Shown here: piece by piece, positions 33,160 through 42,525 of the stretch
Layout: every line of letters begins with the position of its first letter
How positions within the stretch are numbered: position 1 is the stretch's first letter
Origin: Kocuria rosea subsp. polaris
Lineage (GTDB): Bacteria > Actinomycetota > Actinomycetes > Actinomycetales > Micrococcaceae
Length of the DNA: 64,000 nucleotides
Assembly: GCF_001483755.1 (NCBI RefSeq)
Contig: NZ_LQBK01000002.1
Span: 278,217 to 342,216, forward strand
Direction: 5' to 3'
Translations under genes and position numbers: made by a program
The notes under the pieces: generated by a model
What the model was told of the DNA's origin: nothing
Seen by the model: only the letters and a program-made list of their open reading frames with translations
The model's database searches: none

Positions 33160-34377
33160 ATGTCAGTGGTGAAGCAGTCCGACAAGCTCAAGAACGTCCT
33201 CTACGACATCCGCGGCCCCGTGCTGGAGCAGGCGGAGCACATGGAGGCGGAGGGCCACCGGATCCTCAAGCTCAACATCGGCAACCCCGCGCCGTTCGGC
33301 TTCGAGGCACCCGACGCGATCCTCGTGGACATGATCAAGAACCTGCCCAACGCGCAGGGCTACTCGGACTCCCGCGGCATCTACTCGGCGCGCACCGCCG
33401 TGGTGCAGTACTACCAGACGCGCGGGATCATGAACCTCGACACCGACGACGTCTACCTGGGCAACGGCGTCTCCGAGCTGATCACCATGACGCTGCAGGC
33501 GCTGTGCAACCCCGGCGACGAGATCCTCATCCCGTCCCCGGACTACCCGCTGTGGACGGCGTCGGTGGCGCTGTCCGGCGGCACCCCCGTGCACTACCGG
33601 TGCGACGAGGACAACGACTGGAACCCCGACCTCGAGGACCTCGCGGCGAAGATCACGCCCAGCACCAAGGGCATCGTGATCATCAACCCGAACAACCCCA
33701 CCGGCGCGGTGTACTCCCGCGAGGTGCTGCAGTCCATCGTGGACCTCGCCGCCGAGCACGAGCTCATTCTGTTCTCCGACGAGATCTACGAGAAGATCAC
33801 CTATGACGACGCCGAGATGGTCAACACCGCGACCCTCACCGGCGAGGACGTGCTGTGCCTGACCTTCTCCGGTCTCTCCAAGGCCTACCGGGTGGCCGGG
33901 TACCGCGCCGGGTGGCTGGCGATCACCGGGCCCAACTGGAAGGCCGAGAGCTTCATCGAGGGCATCAAGCTGCTGGCCAACATGCGGATGTGCGCCAACG
34001 TCCCGGCCCAGCACGCGATCCAGACGGCGCTGGGCGGCTACCAGTCGATCAACGACCTGATCCTGCCCGGGGGACGGCTCAAGGCTCAGCGGGACCTCGC
34101 CCACCGGCGGCTCAACGAGATCGACGGCGTGTCCTGCCGGCAGGCCGACGGCGCCCTGTACCTGTTCCCCAAGCTCGACGTGGAGAAGTTCAACATCGTC
34201 GACGACGAGAAGTTCGCCCTCGACCTGCTCAAGGAGCAGAAGATCCTCGTCAGCCACGGCCGGGCGTTCAACTGGCCGCGGCCGGACCACTTCCGGCTCG
34301 TCACCCTCCCGTCCGTGGAGATGCTGGCCACGGCGCTGGACCGGATCGAGGAGTTCCTGAGCAACTACCGCCAGTGA
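33160..34377 (+). CDS. Alanine/aspartate-type PLP aminotransferase (AlaA-like)
   Basis: This 405-residue class I aminotransferase has substrate and cofactor segments LNIGNPAPFGFEAPD, INPNNPTGAVYSREVLQ and DEIYEKITYD. The PLP lysine is in SGLSKAYRVAGYRAGW, and the conserved arginine is near DHFRLVTLPS. It is closest in pattern to bacterial AlaA (glutamate-pyruvate transaminase), which makes alanine from pyruvate and glutamate; the exact substrate is inferred. TAAGGT (33147-33152) ends seven bases before the ATG, a leaderless arrangement. PPK2 follows 50 bases later with its own ribosome site. Confidence 0.9.
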   Translation: MSVVKQSDKLKNVLYDIRGPVLEQAEHMEAEGHRILKLNIGNPAPFGFEAPDAILVDMIKNLPNAQGYSDSRGIYSARTAVVQYYQTRGIMNLDTDDVYLGNGVSELITMTLQALCNPGDEILIPSPDYPLWTASVALSGGTPVHYRCDEDNDWNPDLEDLAAKITPSTKGIVIINPNNPTGAVYSREVLQSIVDLAAEHELILFSDEIYEKITYDDAEMVNTATLTGEDVLCLTFSGLSKAYRVAGYRAGWLAITGPNWKAESFIEGIKLLANMRMCANVPAQHAIQTALGGYQSINDLILPGGRLKAQRDLAHRRLNEIDGVSCRQADGALYLFPKLDVEKFNIVDDEKFALDLLKEQKILVSHGRAFNWPRPDHFRLVTLPSVEMLATALDRIEEFLSNYRQ

Positions 34378-34427
34378 CCGGCGGCGCCGCGCACCGCGGC
34401 CCGCCCCGCACCCCCAGGAGGTCCAGC

Positions 34428-35297
34428 ATGCGCGCAGCCGACCGGAGCCCCGGCACCGGGTTCGTCCAGGACGTGCGGCCCCTGCTGCGCGCCCGGCCGG
34501 GACTGTCCCTGGACGCCGTGGACACCCGCTCCACCCCCGGGTTCGCGGGGGGCAAGAAGGCCGGCACCACGCTGCGGGCCGCCCGGGACGCGGAGCTGTC
34601 CGAGCTGCAGCGCCAGATCTACGCCAACGCCACGGTGGGCGCCCGGCACCGGGTGCTGCTGGTGCTCCAGGGAATGGACACCTCCGGGAAGGGCGGCGTC
34701 ATCCAGCACGTCCTGGGCGGGCTGAGCCCGCACGGCGTGCACACCCACGGCTTCGGCCGGCCCACCGAGGAGGAGGCCGCCCAGCACTTCCTCCAGCGGG
34801 TCCGGCGCCAGCTGCCCCGCCCGGGGGTGATCGGCGCGTTCGACCGCTCCCACTACGAGGACGTGCTCGTGCCCGTGGTGCACGACGTGCTCGACGACCG
34901 TCAGCTCGAGCGGCGCTACACCGAGATCCGCCACTTCGAGCAGGAGCTCGCCGACGACGGGGTGATCGTCGTCAAGGTGTTCCTGCACCTGGGCCTGGAC
35001 GAGCAGCGCGAGAATCTCCTCGCCCGTATCGACGACCCGACGAAGCAGTGGAAGTTCGACCCCTCGGACCTCGAGGCCCGCAGCCGGTGGGACACCTACC
35101 TGGCCGCCTACGAGCGGGCCATCGACGCGACCGACGCCGATCACGCGCCCTGGTACGTGGTGCCCACCGACCGGAAGTGGTACGCCCGGGCCGTGGTCCA
35201 GGACCTGTTGATCTCCGCGCTCAGGGGCCTGCGGCTCGACTGGCCGGAGCCCGGCTACGACGTCGAGGAGGCGCGCCGGCGCCTCGCCGAGCTCTGA
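34428..35297 (+). CDS. Polyphosphate kinase 2 family protein
   Basis: This 289-residue PPK2 protein transfers phosphate between polyphosphate and nucleotides. The Walker A-like loop is GMDTSGKGG (about residues 84-92), with the lid DRSHYEDVLVPVVH and the C-terminal block WKFDPSDLEARSRWDTYL plus APWYVVPTDRKWYAR. The subclass (ADP versus AMP use) cannot be fixed by eye. AGGAGG precedes the ATG. Together with the CYTH-CHAD protein it suggests active polyphosphate metabolism. The last 13 bases, including the stop codon, are duplicated immediately downstream at the start of a degenerate repeat array. Confidence 0.92.
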   Translation: MRAADRSPGTGFVQDVRPLLRARPGLSLDAVDTRSTPGFAGGKKAGTTLRAARDAELSELQRQIYANATVGARHRVLLVLQGMDTSGKGGVIQHVLGGLSPHGVHTHGFGRPTEEEAAQHFLQRVRRQLPRPGVIGAFDRSHYEDVLVPVVHDVLDDRQLERRYTEIRHFEQELADDGVIVVKVFLHLGLDEQRENLLARIDDPTKQWKFDPSDLEARSRWDTYLAAYERAIDATDADHAPWYVVPTDRKWYARAVVQDLLISALRGLRLDWPEPGYDVEEARRRLAEL

Positions 35298-35391
35298 CCC
35301 CCGCCGAGCTCTGACTCCCGCCGCGCTGACCCGCGCCGAGCTGGCTTCTGCCGAGCTGACCCCTGCGGAGCCGACCCCTGCCGAGGTCGGC
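35285..35391 (+). repeat. Degenerate 15-17-base tandem repeats after ppk2 stop
   Basis: CGCCGAGCTCTGA at the end of ppk2 (35285-35297) recurs exactly at 35302-35314. About five further decayed units of the form GAGCTGACCCCTGCC follow. The array begins inside the coding end and fills the gap towards the convergent xseB. It looks like local slippage-type duplication. Confidence 0.75.
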
Positions 35392-35402
35392 ACCCCCGGC
35401 CG

Positions 35403-35430
35403 GGTCCTGACTCCTGCCGGAGTCGGGACC
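35403..35430. terminator. Hairpin between ppk2 and xseB
   Basis: GGTCCTGACTCC and GGAGTCGGGACC form a 12-base stem with one G-U pair and a 4-base loop. It is placed between convergent genes and could end both. Confidence 0.65.
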
Positions 35431-35481
35431 ACCGGCCAGGCCTGACCCCTGCCGGGCTCCGACCTGACGGGGGAGCCGGGC

Positions 35482-35757
35482 TCAGCCGCGCCCGGCGCCC
35501 TCCTCCTCGCCGTCGCCGTCGGTGTCCGCGCGCCGGGCACGGGCCGCGTCGAGCCGTTCGCGGGCGCCGTCGAGCCACTGCTCGCACCGGGTGGCCAGCG
35601 CCTCGCCGCGCTCCCACAGGGCGAGGGACTCCTCGAGGGACGTGCCCCCGGTCTCGAGCCGGGAGACGACCTGCACGAGCTCCTCGCGGGCCTGCTCGTA
35701 GCCCAGGCCGGGGATGTCGGACAGGTCGGGTGCTGCGGGGTGGTCGGTGCTCGCCAT
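35482..35757 (-). CDS. xseB: Exodeoxyribonuclease VII small subunit
   Basis: This 91-residue protein has the XseB helical hairpin: [20 protein letters not shown] followed by [16 protein letters not shown] and [11 protein letters not shown]. XseB binds several copies to XseA to form exonuclease VII, which degrades single-stranded DNA into oligonucleotides in repair. It lies 76 bases after xseA on the same strand. The C-terminal tail is acidic and Gly-rich. The gap holds short CGGGACGCT-like direct repeats of no evident role. Confidence 0.95.
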   Translation of the reverse strand: MASTDHPAAPDLSDIPGLGYEQAREELVQVVSRLETGGTSLEESLALWERGEALATRCEQWLDGARERLDAARARRADTDGDGEEEGAGRG

Positions 35758-35833
35758 GGGTGGGACCTCTCGTTCGGGACGCTCGGGACGCTCGGAATCT
35801 TCGGGGCGGTCGGGGTGTCGGTGCTGCGGGGGA

Positions 35834-37135
35834 TCAGGAGGAGGCAGGGCGCTCGCCGGGGCGCCGGGCGGAGACGGTCTCGGCGCGCACGCCGAGCTCG
35901 CCCGCGGCCAGGCGCACCCCCAGCGGGTCGCCGGCGCGCACGGCCGCGGCGTCGGTGACCACGGCGCCGGAGGCGTCCACGACCACGGAGTAGCCGCGCT
36001 GCAGGGTCTCCTGGGGGGACAGCGCCCGCACCCGGGCTCGCAGGTGCCGCACGGCGTCGCGCTCGCGCAGCGTGCGGGAGTCCACCGCGGACAGCGCCCG
36101 GGTGCGCCAGCGGTCCACGTCCTCCTCCCGGAGCAGGATCATGTCCTCCGGCTGGGCCAGGGCGGGCCGGGAGCGCACGGCGGCGAGGCCGGCGGACTCC
36201 CGGTCCAGGAACGCCCGCACGGCGCGGTCCAGGCCCGCCCGCGCCCGGGCCACCCCGGCGCGCTCCTCGACGACGTCGGGGACGATCCGCTTGCCGGCGT
36301 CCGTGGGGGTCGAGGCCCGCAGGTCGGCCACCCAGTCCAGCAGCGGCTGGTCGTTCTCGTGCCCGATGGCGCTGACCACCGGGGTCCGGGCCGCCGCCAC
36401 GGCCCGGATCAGCGACTCGTCGCTGAAGGCCAGCAGGTCCTCGAAAGAACCGCCGCCGCGGGCGATCACGATGACGTCCACCTCGGGCATGGCGTCGAGC
36501 TCGCGCAGCGCCTGCGTCACCGCGCGCACCGCGCCGGAGCCCTGCACCGCGACCTCGCGGACCTCGAAGTCCACGGCGGGCCAGCGCAGGGACGCGTTGC
36601 GGATGACGTCCTTCTCGGCGTCCGAGCTGCGCCCCGTGACGAGGCCGACCCGGCGGGGCAGCAGCGGCAGCGGCTGCTTCCGGGCGGCGTCGAAGAGCCC
36701 CTCCTCGGCGAGGGCGCGCCGCAGCCGCTCGAGCCGCTCCAGCAGGTCCCCGAGGCCCACCGGCCGGATGCCGCGGCCCAGCATGGACAGCCGGCCGGTC
36801 TTGGCCCAGAAGTCCGGCTTGAGCTGGGCGACCACGCGCATCCCCTTCTCCAGCGGGCGGTCCAGGTGGGCGGTCTCGTTGGCGAACAGGGTCACGGGCA
36901 CCGAGATCTCGGCGTCGACGTCCCGCAGGGTCACGTAGGTGACGCGGGCGCGCCGGTTGAGCTCGATGATCTGGCCCTCGACCCACGTGGGCGCGCAGCG
37001 GGCGATGTAGGCGTGCAGGTTCTCCGAGAGCATCCGCAGCGGCCACGGGTTCTCCGGCGTGGTGCGGTCCGCCCGCGACGGCAGCTCCCGCGCACTGCCC
37101 GTGGGCGCGTCCTGCTGCGGCTCCAGATACGTCAT
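35834..37135 (-). CDS. xseA: Exodeoxyribonuclease VII large subunit
   Basis: This 433-residue XseA has an N-terminal OB-fold (about residues 25-130; [22 protein letters not shown]) and a catalytic domain with [40 protein letters not shown] and [20 protein letters not shown] in the usual order, followed by the coiled-coil that binds XseB. The C-terminal LQRGYSVV motif is present. It digests single-stranded DNA from both ends without metal. The ATG sits near a weak TAAGCA box rather than a ribosome site. It is divergent from a membrane protein gene and near ispH, a common actinobacterial arrangement. Confidence 0.96.
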   Translation of the reverse strand: MTYLEPQQDAPTGSARELPSRADRTTPENPWPLRMLSENLHAYIARCAPTWVEGQIIELNRRARVTYVTLRDVDAEISVPVTLFANETAHLDRPLEKGMRVVAQLKPDFWAKTGRLSMLGRGIRPVGLGDLLERLERLRRALAEEGLFDAARKQPLPLLPRRVGLVTGRSSDAEKDVIRNASLRWPAVDFEVREVAVQGSGAVRAVTQALRELDAMPEVDVIVIARGGGSFEDLLAFSDESLIRAVAAARTPVVSAIGHENDQPLLDWVADLRASTPTDAGKRIVPDVVEERAGVARARAGLDRAVRAFLDRESAGLAAVRSRPALAQPEDMILLREEDVDRWRTRALSAVDSRTLRERDAVRHLRARVRALSPQETLQRGYSVVVDASGAVVTDAAAVRAGDPLGVRLAAGELGVRAETVSARRPGERPASS

Positions 37136-37199
37136 GCCTCATGCTTACCACCCGACGGGGACAGCCGTGCGCCCCGCCCGTCCTGCGTACAGTGGTCCC

Positions 37200-38144
37200 G
37201 TGAGCCCCTCAGCACCCCCCGCTTCCGGACCCCGCTCCCGACGACGCGCCACGACGGTCCTGCGCACCGGTCTCGGCACCGTTCTCGGCCTCGCCACCGC
37301 CTCCCTCGTGGCGCTGCTCGTGCCCCTGCACTGGGCCGAGGACACCGTGGTCTCCCGCGACGGCTTCACCCGGGTGGTGGGCACCCTCGCGGAGGACCGG
37401 GACTTCCAGGAGGAGCTGGCCCGCACGGCCGTGGGGCAGGCGACCGACCGGTTCCTGGGCGAGCGGGCCACCGGGGTGCCCTTCCTGGACCGGGCCCTGG
37501 AGAACCTGACGCGCCGCGCCGCGGACGTCGCCGTCGGCCTCACGTCGGACCCGGCCTACCAGCGCGCGTGGACGCAGAGCCTGGCCCGCACGCACGCGGC
37601 GAACGTCCCCTCCGAGGGCGGGGTGGCGGAGCCGCCCCGGGACCTCGTGCTCGACCTCGGCCCGATGCTCCACGAGGTGGACGCGGCCGTGGAGCGCACC
37701 GCGGGCGTGGACGTGGGGCTCTCCGACCGGGAGGGCACCATGACCGTGCCGGGCTCCCGCACCGGGCGCCTGATCGAGGCCGGCACCCGGCTCACGGACC
37801 TCGCCGTCCCGCTCACCTGGACCGCCGCGGTGCTGGCGGTGCTCGCGCTGCTGGTGACCCGGCACCGCTTCGCCACGCTCGCCGTGATGGGGCTGGGCAC
37901 GCTCGCCGGTCTGGGCGGGGTGTGGCTGCTCGTGGAGCACGGCTCGGAGCGGGCGACCGGCGTCCTGGGCTCGGACCCGGTGGTCCGGCTCGCCGTCGAC
38001 CGGGTCGCCGTCCTGCTCACCGGCTCCCTCGGCGAGCAGATGGTCACGGCGGCCTGGGCCGCCGGGATCACGGGCGTGGTGGGCCTGGTCGGGGCGATCC
38101 TGGTGTCGGGTGGATCACGGCGCGGGCGCCGCCCCACCGCGTAG
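37200..38144 (+). CDS. Hypothetical multi-pass membrane protein
   Basis: This predicted 314-residue protein has a first helix at about residues 22-42 ([18 protein letters not shown]), a long external region of about 150 residues rich in charged and Thr residues, and three C-terminal helices (about 205-310). The external part has a heptad-like pattern ([22 protein letters not shown]). No known family motif is recognised. GTG 37200 is chosen because TACAGT (37188-37193) ends six bases earlier. It sits between divergent xseA and downstream ispH, ten bases before the latter's start. Function is unknown. Confidence 0.75.
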   Translation: MSPSAPPASGPRSRRRATTVLRTGLGTVLGLATASLVALLVPLHWAEDTVVSRDGFTRVVGTLAEDRDFQEELARTAVGQATDRFLGERATGVPFLDRALENLTRRAADVAVGLTSDPAYQRAWTQSLARTHAANVPSEGGVAEPPRDLVLDLGPMLHEVDAAVERTAGVDVGLSDREGTMTVPGSRTGRLIEAGTRLTDLAVPLTWTAAVLAVLALLVTRHRFATLAVMGLGTLAGLGGVWLLVEHGSERATGVLGSDPVVRLAVDRVAVLLTGSLGEQMVTAAWAAGITGVVGLVGAILVSGGSRRGRRPTA

Positions 38145-38154
38145 CATGGAGGCC

Positions 38155-39237
38155 ATGCCGACCACCGTTGCGCTCTCCATGCCCACCGTCCCCCGTTCCC
38201 GGCGCACCCCCGAGGACGTGGCCGCCGCCGCCCCCGTGGACGGTCCCAAGAAGGTCCTGCTCGCGTCCCCCCGCGGCTACTGCGCCGGCGTGGACCGCGC
38301 GGTCATCGCCGTGGAGAAGGCGCTCGAGCACTACGGCGCCCCGGTGTACGTGCGCAAGGAGATCGTGCACAACAAGTTCGTCGTCAGCACCCTCGAGGAG
38401 CAGGGCGCCGTGTTCGTCGAGGAGACCGACGAGGTCCCGGAGGGGTCCCTGCTGATCTTCTCCGCCCACGGCGTCTCCCCGGCGGTCGTGGAGTCCGCGC
38501 GGTCCCGCGACCTGCACACCATCGACGCCACGTGCCCGCTGGTGACCAAGGTGCACCGCGAGGCCGTGCGCTTCGCGAAGAGCGACTACGACATCCTGCT
38601 GATCGGCCACGACGGCCACGAGGAGGTCGAGGGCACCTTCGGCGAGGCGCCCGAGCACATCCAGGTGGTGAACAGTCCCGACGAGGTCGACCAGGTCGTG
38701 GTCCGCGACCCCGACAAGGTCGTGTGGCTGTCCCAGACCACCCTCAGCGTGGACGAGACCCTGGAGACCGTGCAGAAGCTGCGCGAGCGCTTCCCCTCCC
38801 TGCAGGACCCGCCCAGCGACGACATCTGCTACGCGACCTCCAACCGGCAGACCGCGATCAAGAAGATCGCCCCGGACGCGGACCTCGTGATCGTCGTGGG
38901 CTCGGCGAACTCCTCGAACTCCGTGCGGCTCAAGGAGGTCGCCCTCGAGTACGGCGCCCGCCGCGCCGAGCGCGTGGACTTCGCGAACCAGGTGGACGAG
39001 TCCTGGTTCGAGGGCGTCGCCACCGTGGGCGTCACCTCCGGCGCCTCCGTGCCCGAGGTGCTCGTCAAGGACGTGCTGCGCCTGCTCGCCGACTACGGCT
39101 ACGGCGAGGTCGAGGAGGTCGTCACCGCCGAGGAGGACGTCCTGTTCTCCCTGCCCAAGGAGCTGCGCGCCCGGCTCACCGCCGCCGGGGACACCTCCCA
39201 CCGGCTCGGCGGCCGGGGGGCCCGCCCCACCCGCTGA
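38155..39237 (+). CDS. ispH: 4-hydroxy-3-methylbut-2-enyl diphosphate reductase
   Basis: This 360-residue iron-sulfur enzyme performs the last step of the MEP pathway, making IPP and DMAPP. The three cluster cysteines are visible in [20 protein letters not shown] and [11 protein letters not shown]. The active-site histidines are in [11 protein letters not shown] and [11 protein letters not shown], and the TSGASVPE block is present. The N-terminal about 35 residues are a poorly conserved extension. ATG 38155 is preferred over one nine bases earlier because TAGCAT (38142-38147) ends seven bases before it. Confidence 0.96.
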   Translation: MPTTVALSMPTVPRSRRTPEDVAAAAPVDGPKKVLLASPRGYCAGVDRAVIAVEKALEHYGAPVYVRKEIVHNKFVVSTLEEQGAVFVEETDEVPEGSLLIFSAHGVSPAVVESARSRDLHTIDATCPLVTKVHREAVRFAKSDYDILLIGHDGHEEVEGTFGEAPEHIQVVNSPDEVDQVVVRDPDKVVWLSQTTLSVDETLETVQKLRERFPSLQDPPSDDICYATSNRQTAIKKIAPDADLVIVVGSANSSNSVRLKEVALEYGARRAERVDFANQVDESWFEGVATVGVTSGASVPEVLVKDVLRLLADYGYGEVEEVVTAEEDVLFSLPKELRARLTAAGDTSHRLGGRGARPTR

Positions 39238-39258
39238 GGCCGGGACGGACCCGCCCGC

Positions 39259-40566
39259 TCAGCCCGCCGCGCGCTCGTCGAGCCGCTCCGGCACCCCGTC
39301 GCCCGGATCGGTGCGGGACGGGCGCTCCGCCGGCTCCGCAAGCTGCGCCGCCGCGGTGAACTCCGGGGCGGTGAGGGGGCGCGGCGCCACCACGAGGGGC
39401 CGCGTGCTGAGCCGCTCGTCCTCCGCGAGCGTGGGGTCGAGGTCGTTGATCCGCCGGGCCGTGGGGAACACCCGGGTCTCCACGGAGCCCGTGAGCCGGT
39501 TGTAGGTCTCGACCGACCTCTGCAGCGACCGGCCCATGTCGTCGAGGTGCTTGCCGACCGTGCCCAGCCGCTCGTAGAGCTGGCGGGAGAGGTCGAAGAG
39601 CTCCTTGGCGTTCTCCGTGAGCCCGTTCTGCCGCCACGTGAAGGCCACGGCCTTGAGCGAGGCGAGCAGCGAGACCGGGGACACGAGCGCCACGTTGCGG
39701 CTCGCGGCGTGGTCCAGCAGGGTCGGGTCCGCGTCCAGGGCCGCGGACAGCGCCGACTCGGCGGGCAGGAAGCACAGCACCAGCTCGGGGGAGGCGTCCC
39801 GCGCCTCCCAGTACTTCTTCGCGGCCAGCGCGTCCACGTGCCCGCGCACGGCCTTCGCGTGGCCGGCCAGCTGCGCCCGGCGCCCGGCGTCGTCCTCGGC
39901 GTCCTGGGCGCGCAGGTAGGCGGTCATGGGCGCCTTGGCGTCCAGGACGATGTCGCGGCCCCCCGGCAGGTGCACGACCATGTCCGGGCGGATCGCGCTG
40001 CGCTCGCCGTCCGCGGTGGTGCCGTTGGAGGCGACCTGCTCGCGGAAGTCGACGTGCGCGGTCATCCCCGCGGCCTCGACCACCCGGCGCAGCTGCACCT
40101 CGCCCCACGTGCCCCGCGCGGAGCCCGAGCGCAGCGCGGAGGACAGGGACGTGGTGGCGGTGCGCAGGTGGTCGCCCACCTCGCGGGTGTGGGCCAGGGC
40201 CTGGGTGATGCCGCCGTACTGCTCGGCCCGGTCCCGCTCGAGCGCTCTCACGTGCTCCTCGACCGAGCGCAGCTGGTGGGCCACCGGGGCCAGGGCCCGC
40301 AGCACGTTGTTGTCCTGCACCGAGCGGGCGTCGGCGTCCCGCAGCCGGTCCTCGAGCTGGGCGCGCGCCTCGACCGCCGCGGCCCGTTCGGAGGCCAGCT
40401 CCACGAGCCGGTCCTGGACGGCGGCGAGCTCGGCCTGGAGCCCGGCCCGCTCCTCCTCCGCGTCCCGCGCGTCCCGGGCGGCACGGGCCCGGGCCGCGGC
40501 GGCGCCCAGGAGGGCGCCCACGAGCAGGGCGAGCAGGACGAGGACGACGACGAGGCTGACGGTCAT
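39259..40566 (-). CDS. rmuC: DNA recombination protein RmuC family
   Basis: This 435-residue RmuC protein has one N-terminal helix (residues about 2-25, VSLVVVLVLLALLVGALLGA), a coiled coil of Ala/Arg/Glu heptads to about residue 130, and then the PD-(D/E)XK-like core with RGTWGEVQLRRVVE, RPDMVVHLPGGRDIVLDAKAP and PVSLLASLKAVAFTWRQ. RmuC limits recombination-mediated inversions in E. coli; the molecular activity is presumed nuclease. ATG 40566 is preferred over an upstream in-frame start because CACACT (40579-40574) lies seven bases before it. It is convergent with ispH. Confidence 0.92.
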   Translation of the reverse strand: MTVSLVVVLVLLALLVGALLGAAAARARAARDARDAEEERAGLQAELAAVQDRLVELASERAAAVEARAQLEDRLRDADARSVQDNNVLRALAPVAHQLRSVEEHVRALERDRAEQYGGITQALAHTREVGDHLRTATTSLSSALRSGSARGTWGEVQLRRVVEAAGMTAHVDFREQVASNGTTADGERSAIRPDMVVHLPGGRDIVLDAKAPMTAYLRAQDAEDDAGRRAQLAGHAKAVRGHVDALAAKKYWEARDASPELVLCFLPAESALSAALDADPTLLDHAASRNVALVSPVSLLASLKAVAFTWRQNGLTENAKELFDLSRQLYERLGTVGKHLDDMGRSLQRSVETYNRLTGSVETRVFPTARRINDLDPTLAEDERLSTRPLVVAPRPLTAPEFTAAAQLAEPAERPSRTDPGDGVPERLDERAAG

Positions 40567-40657
40567 GCCCAGCAGTGTGGCACGCCGGCCGGACACCGCA
40601 CGGCAGCGGCGCCGACCGCCGCCCGGTCCGCGGCGCCGCCCGCCGCGCGGTCAGCGC

Positions 40658-41419
40658 TCAGCGCCGGATCGTGGTCCGGCGCACGGCCAGCAGCACCACG
40701 GCGGCGAAGACCGCGGCCCAGACCCCGGTGTTGAGCAGCAGCGCCCACAGGGGATCGGACTCCACGGGCGGCCCGCTGGTCGCCACGACGTCGCCCTCCA
40801 CGAGCGGGTACCGGGCCAGCCCGGCCAGCCCGTAGAGCGGGGTGAACCGCGCGATGTCGAGCATCACGCCGGTGAGGGGGACGAAGAGGTTGCCGAAGAA
40901 GCTGAGCACCACGAGCATCCCGGAGGCCGCCCCCACCGCGGACTCGGAGCGGAACAGCAGCCCGGCCGCCAGGCCGTAGAGGGCGAACACCGAGGAGCCG
41001 GCCACGACGATCGCGCCCGTGACGGGCCAGCGCCAGCCGCCCAGCTCGGCGCCGGTCAGGGCGCCCACCGCGTAGACCACGAGGACCGGCAGCACGGCCA
41101 TGGCCAGGGCCACGGCCACCTTGGCCAGGACGTATCCGTGCCGCGGGGCCGGGGTGAGCCCGATCTGCCGGCCCCAGCCGCGGGCCTGCTCCACCGCGGC
41201 GGAGCCGGCGATCGAGGTGGTCGCGGTGACCGCCCCGTAGACCGCCATCGAGATCATGTTGTACCCACCGGCGTTGCCGTGGCCCACCGGCAGGTCCGAG
41301 AAGTCCCCCAGCGCCGTGAACATCACGTACAGCACGGCGGGCAGGACCACCACGAAGAAGGTGTTCTCGACCATGCGCACGTTGCGGCGCAGGTCGTGGG
41401 CGGCGTAGGCGATGCTCAT
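40658..41419 (-). CDS. ABC-2 type transporter permease
   Basis: This 253-residue permease has six predicted helices (starting NTFFVVVLPAVLYVMF and ending TGVWAAVFAAVVLLAV), a standard ABC-2 exporter subunit. It lies 49 bases after the cognate ATPase gene on the same strand, so the two form a drug or lipid exporter pair. The substrate is unknown. The conserved VEQARGWGRQIGLTPAP loop after the second helix is typical of DrrB-like exporters. The start ATG follows an AGGACC-type site. Confidence 0.88.
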   Translation of the reverse strand: MSIAYAAHDLRRNVRMVENTFFVVVLPAVLYVMFTALGDFSDLPVGHGNAGGYNMISMAVYGAVTATTSIAGSAAVEQARGWGRQIGLTPAPRHGYVLAKVAVALAMAVLPVLVVYAVGALTGAELGGWRWPVTGAIVVAGSSVFALYGLAAGLLFRSESAVGAASGMLVVLSFFGNLFVPLTGVMLDIARFTPLYGLAGLARYPLVEGDVVATSGPPVESDPLWALLLNTGVWAAVFAAVVLLAVRRTTIRR

Positions 41420-41468
41420 GGCGCTGGTCCTCCGGGGACGGGTCGGGGCAGGGGGTCTCGTGGGCGGG

Positions 41469-42398
41469 TCAGTCGGCGGTGAGGCCCAGGAAGGCCTCCT
41501 CCAGACCGGCGTGGGTGATCTCGAGCTCGCTCGCCCCCGGGGTCGCGAGCAGCTGCCGGGCGATGGCGTCGGTGTCGGGGCCCGTGAGCCGGGTGCGCCC
41601 ACCGGCGGGCTCCAGCGGGGTCGCTCCCGGGACGACGACGGGCCCGGGCCCGTCCCAGCGGAAGCTGACCACCCGGTGGCCGGCCAGGGCCTGCACCTGC
41701 GCGGTGGGGGCGTCCGCGACCACCCGCCCGCCCTTGAGCACGACGGTGCGGGCGGCGAACTCCTCGGCCTCGTCGAGGTAGTGGGTCGCGAACACCACCG
41801 TCCGGCCGCGCTCCGCCTCGGCGTGCATCGCGGCCCAGAACTCCCGGCGGGCACCGACGTCCATCCCGGCGGTCGGCTCGTCCAGGACCAGCAGGTCCGG
41901 CTCCGGCAGCAGCGCCAGCGCGAAGCGCAGCCGCTGCTGCTCCCCGCCCGAGCACTTGGAGACCTTCCGCCGCGCGAACCCGGCGGCCCCTGCCCGCTCC
42001 AGGGCCTCGTCCACGGCGAGGTGGTCCCGGTGCAGGGTGGCGACCATCGCGACCGTCTCCCGCACGGACAGGTCGTCGAGCAGCCCCCCGGTCTGCAGCA
42101 CCGCGCCGATCCGGCCGGCCCGCACGCTCTCCCGCGGTGCGGCACCCAGGGTGCGCACGGTGCCGTCGTCGGGGTCGGTGAAGCCCAGCACCATGTCGAG
42201 GAGGGTGGTCTTCCCGGCGCCGTTGGGCCCGAGCAGGGCGACGACCTCGCCGCGCTGCACGCGCAGGCTCACGCCGTCCACGGCCCGGACGCGGCGCTCA
42301 CCGCGTCCGAAGCCCTTCCGGACGCCGGCGACGTCGACGGCGGGGGAGCCGGTGGCGCCCGCGGGCGGCGCCGTCCTGGGGGCCGGGGAGGTTCTCAT
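41469..42398 (-). CDS. ABC transporter ATP-binding protein (drug-export type)
   Basis: This 309-residue DrrA/CcmA-like ATPase has Walker A GPNGAGKTT, Q-loop GAVLQTGGLLDDLSV, Walker B LLVLDEPTAGMD and the switch histidine in VVFATHYLDEAEE. The ABC signature reads CSGGEQQ instead of LSGGQ, a modest change that keeps the SGG core. The C-terminal about 80 residues form a regulatory extension that ends EAFLGLTAD. It pairs with the ABC-2 permease that follows. It is divergent from ychF, with 127 bases between the starts. Confidence 0.92.
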   Translation of the reverse strand: MRTSPAPRTAPPAGATGSPAVDVAGVRKGFGRGERRVRAVDGVSLRVQRGEVVALLGPNGAGKTTLLDMVLGFTDPDDGTVRTLGAAPRESVRAGRIGAVLQTGGLLDDLSVRETVAMVATLHRDHLAVDEALERAGAAGFARRKVSKCSGGEQQRLRFALALLPEPDLLVLDEPTAGMDVGARREFWAAMHAEAERGRTVVFATHYLDEAEEFAARTVVLKGGRVVADAPTAQVQALAGHRVVSFRWDGPGPVVVPGATPLEPAGGRTRLTGPDTDAIARQLLATPGASELEITHAGLEEAFLGLTAD

Positions 42399-42525
42399 GC
42401 TCCGACTCTGCTCCACCGCGCGCCGTCCCGGAAGCCCTGCCCGCCACGACACGCCCATGAGCTGCGTCACGGGCCCCGGGCCTCGCGGGGCGTGGCGGTC
42501 CGCCCGGCCGGTAGGATGGTCTCCC

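Noticed and set aside
35285..35391. CRISPR-like array after ppk2
   Set aside because: The units are degenerate 15-17-base repeats without spacers.
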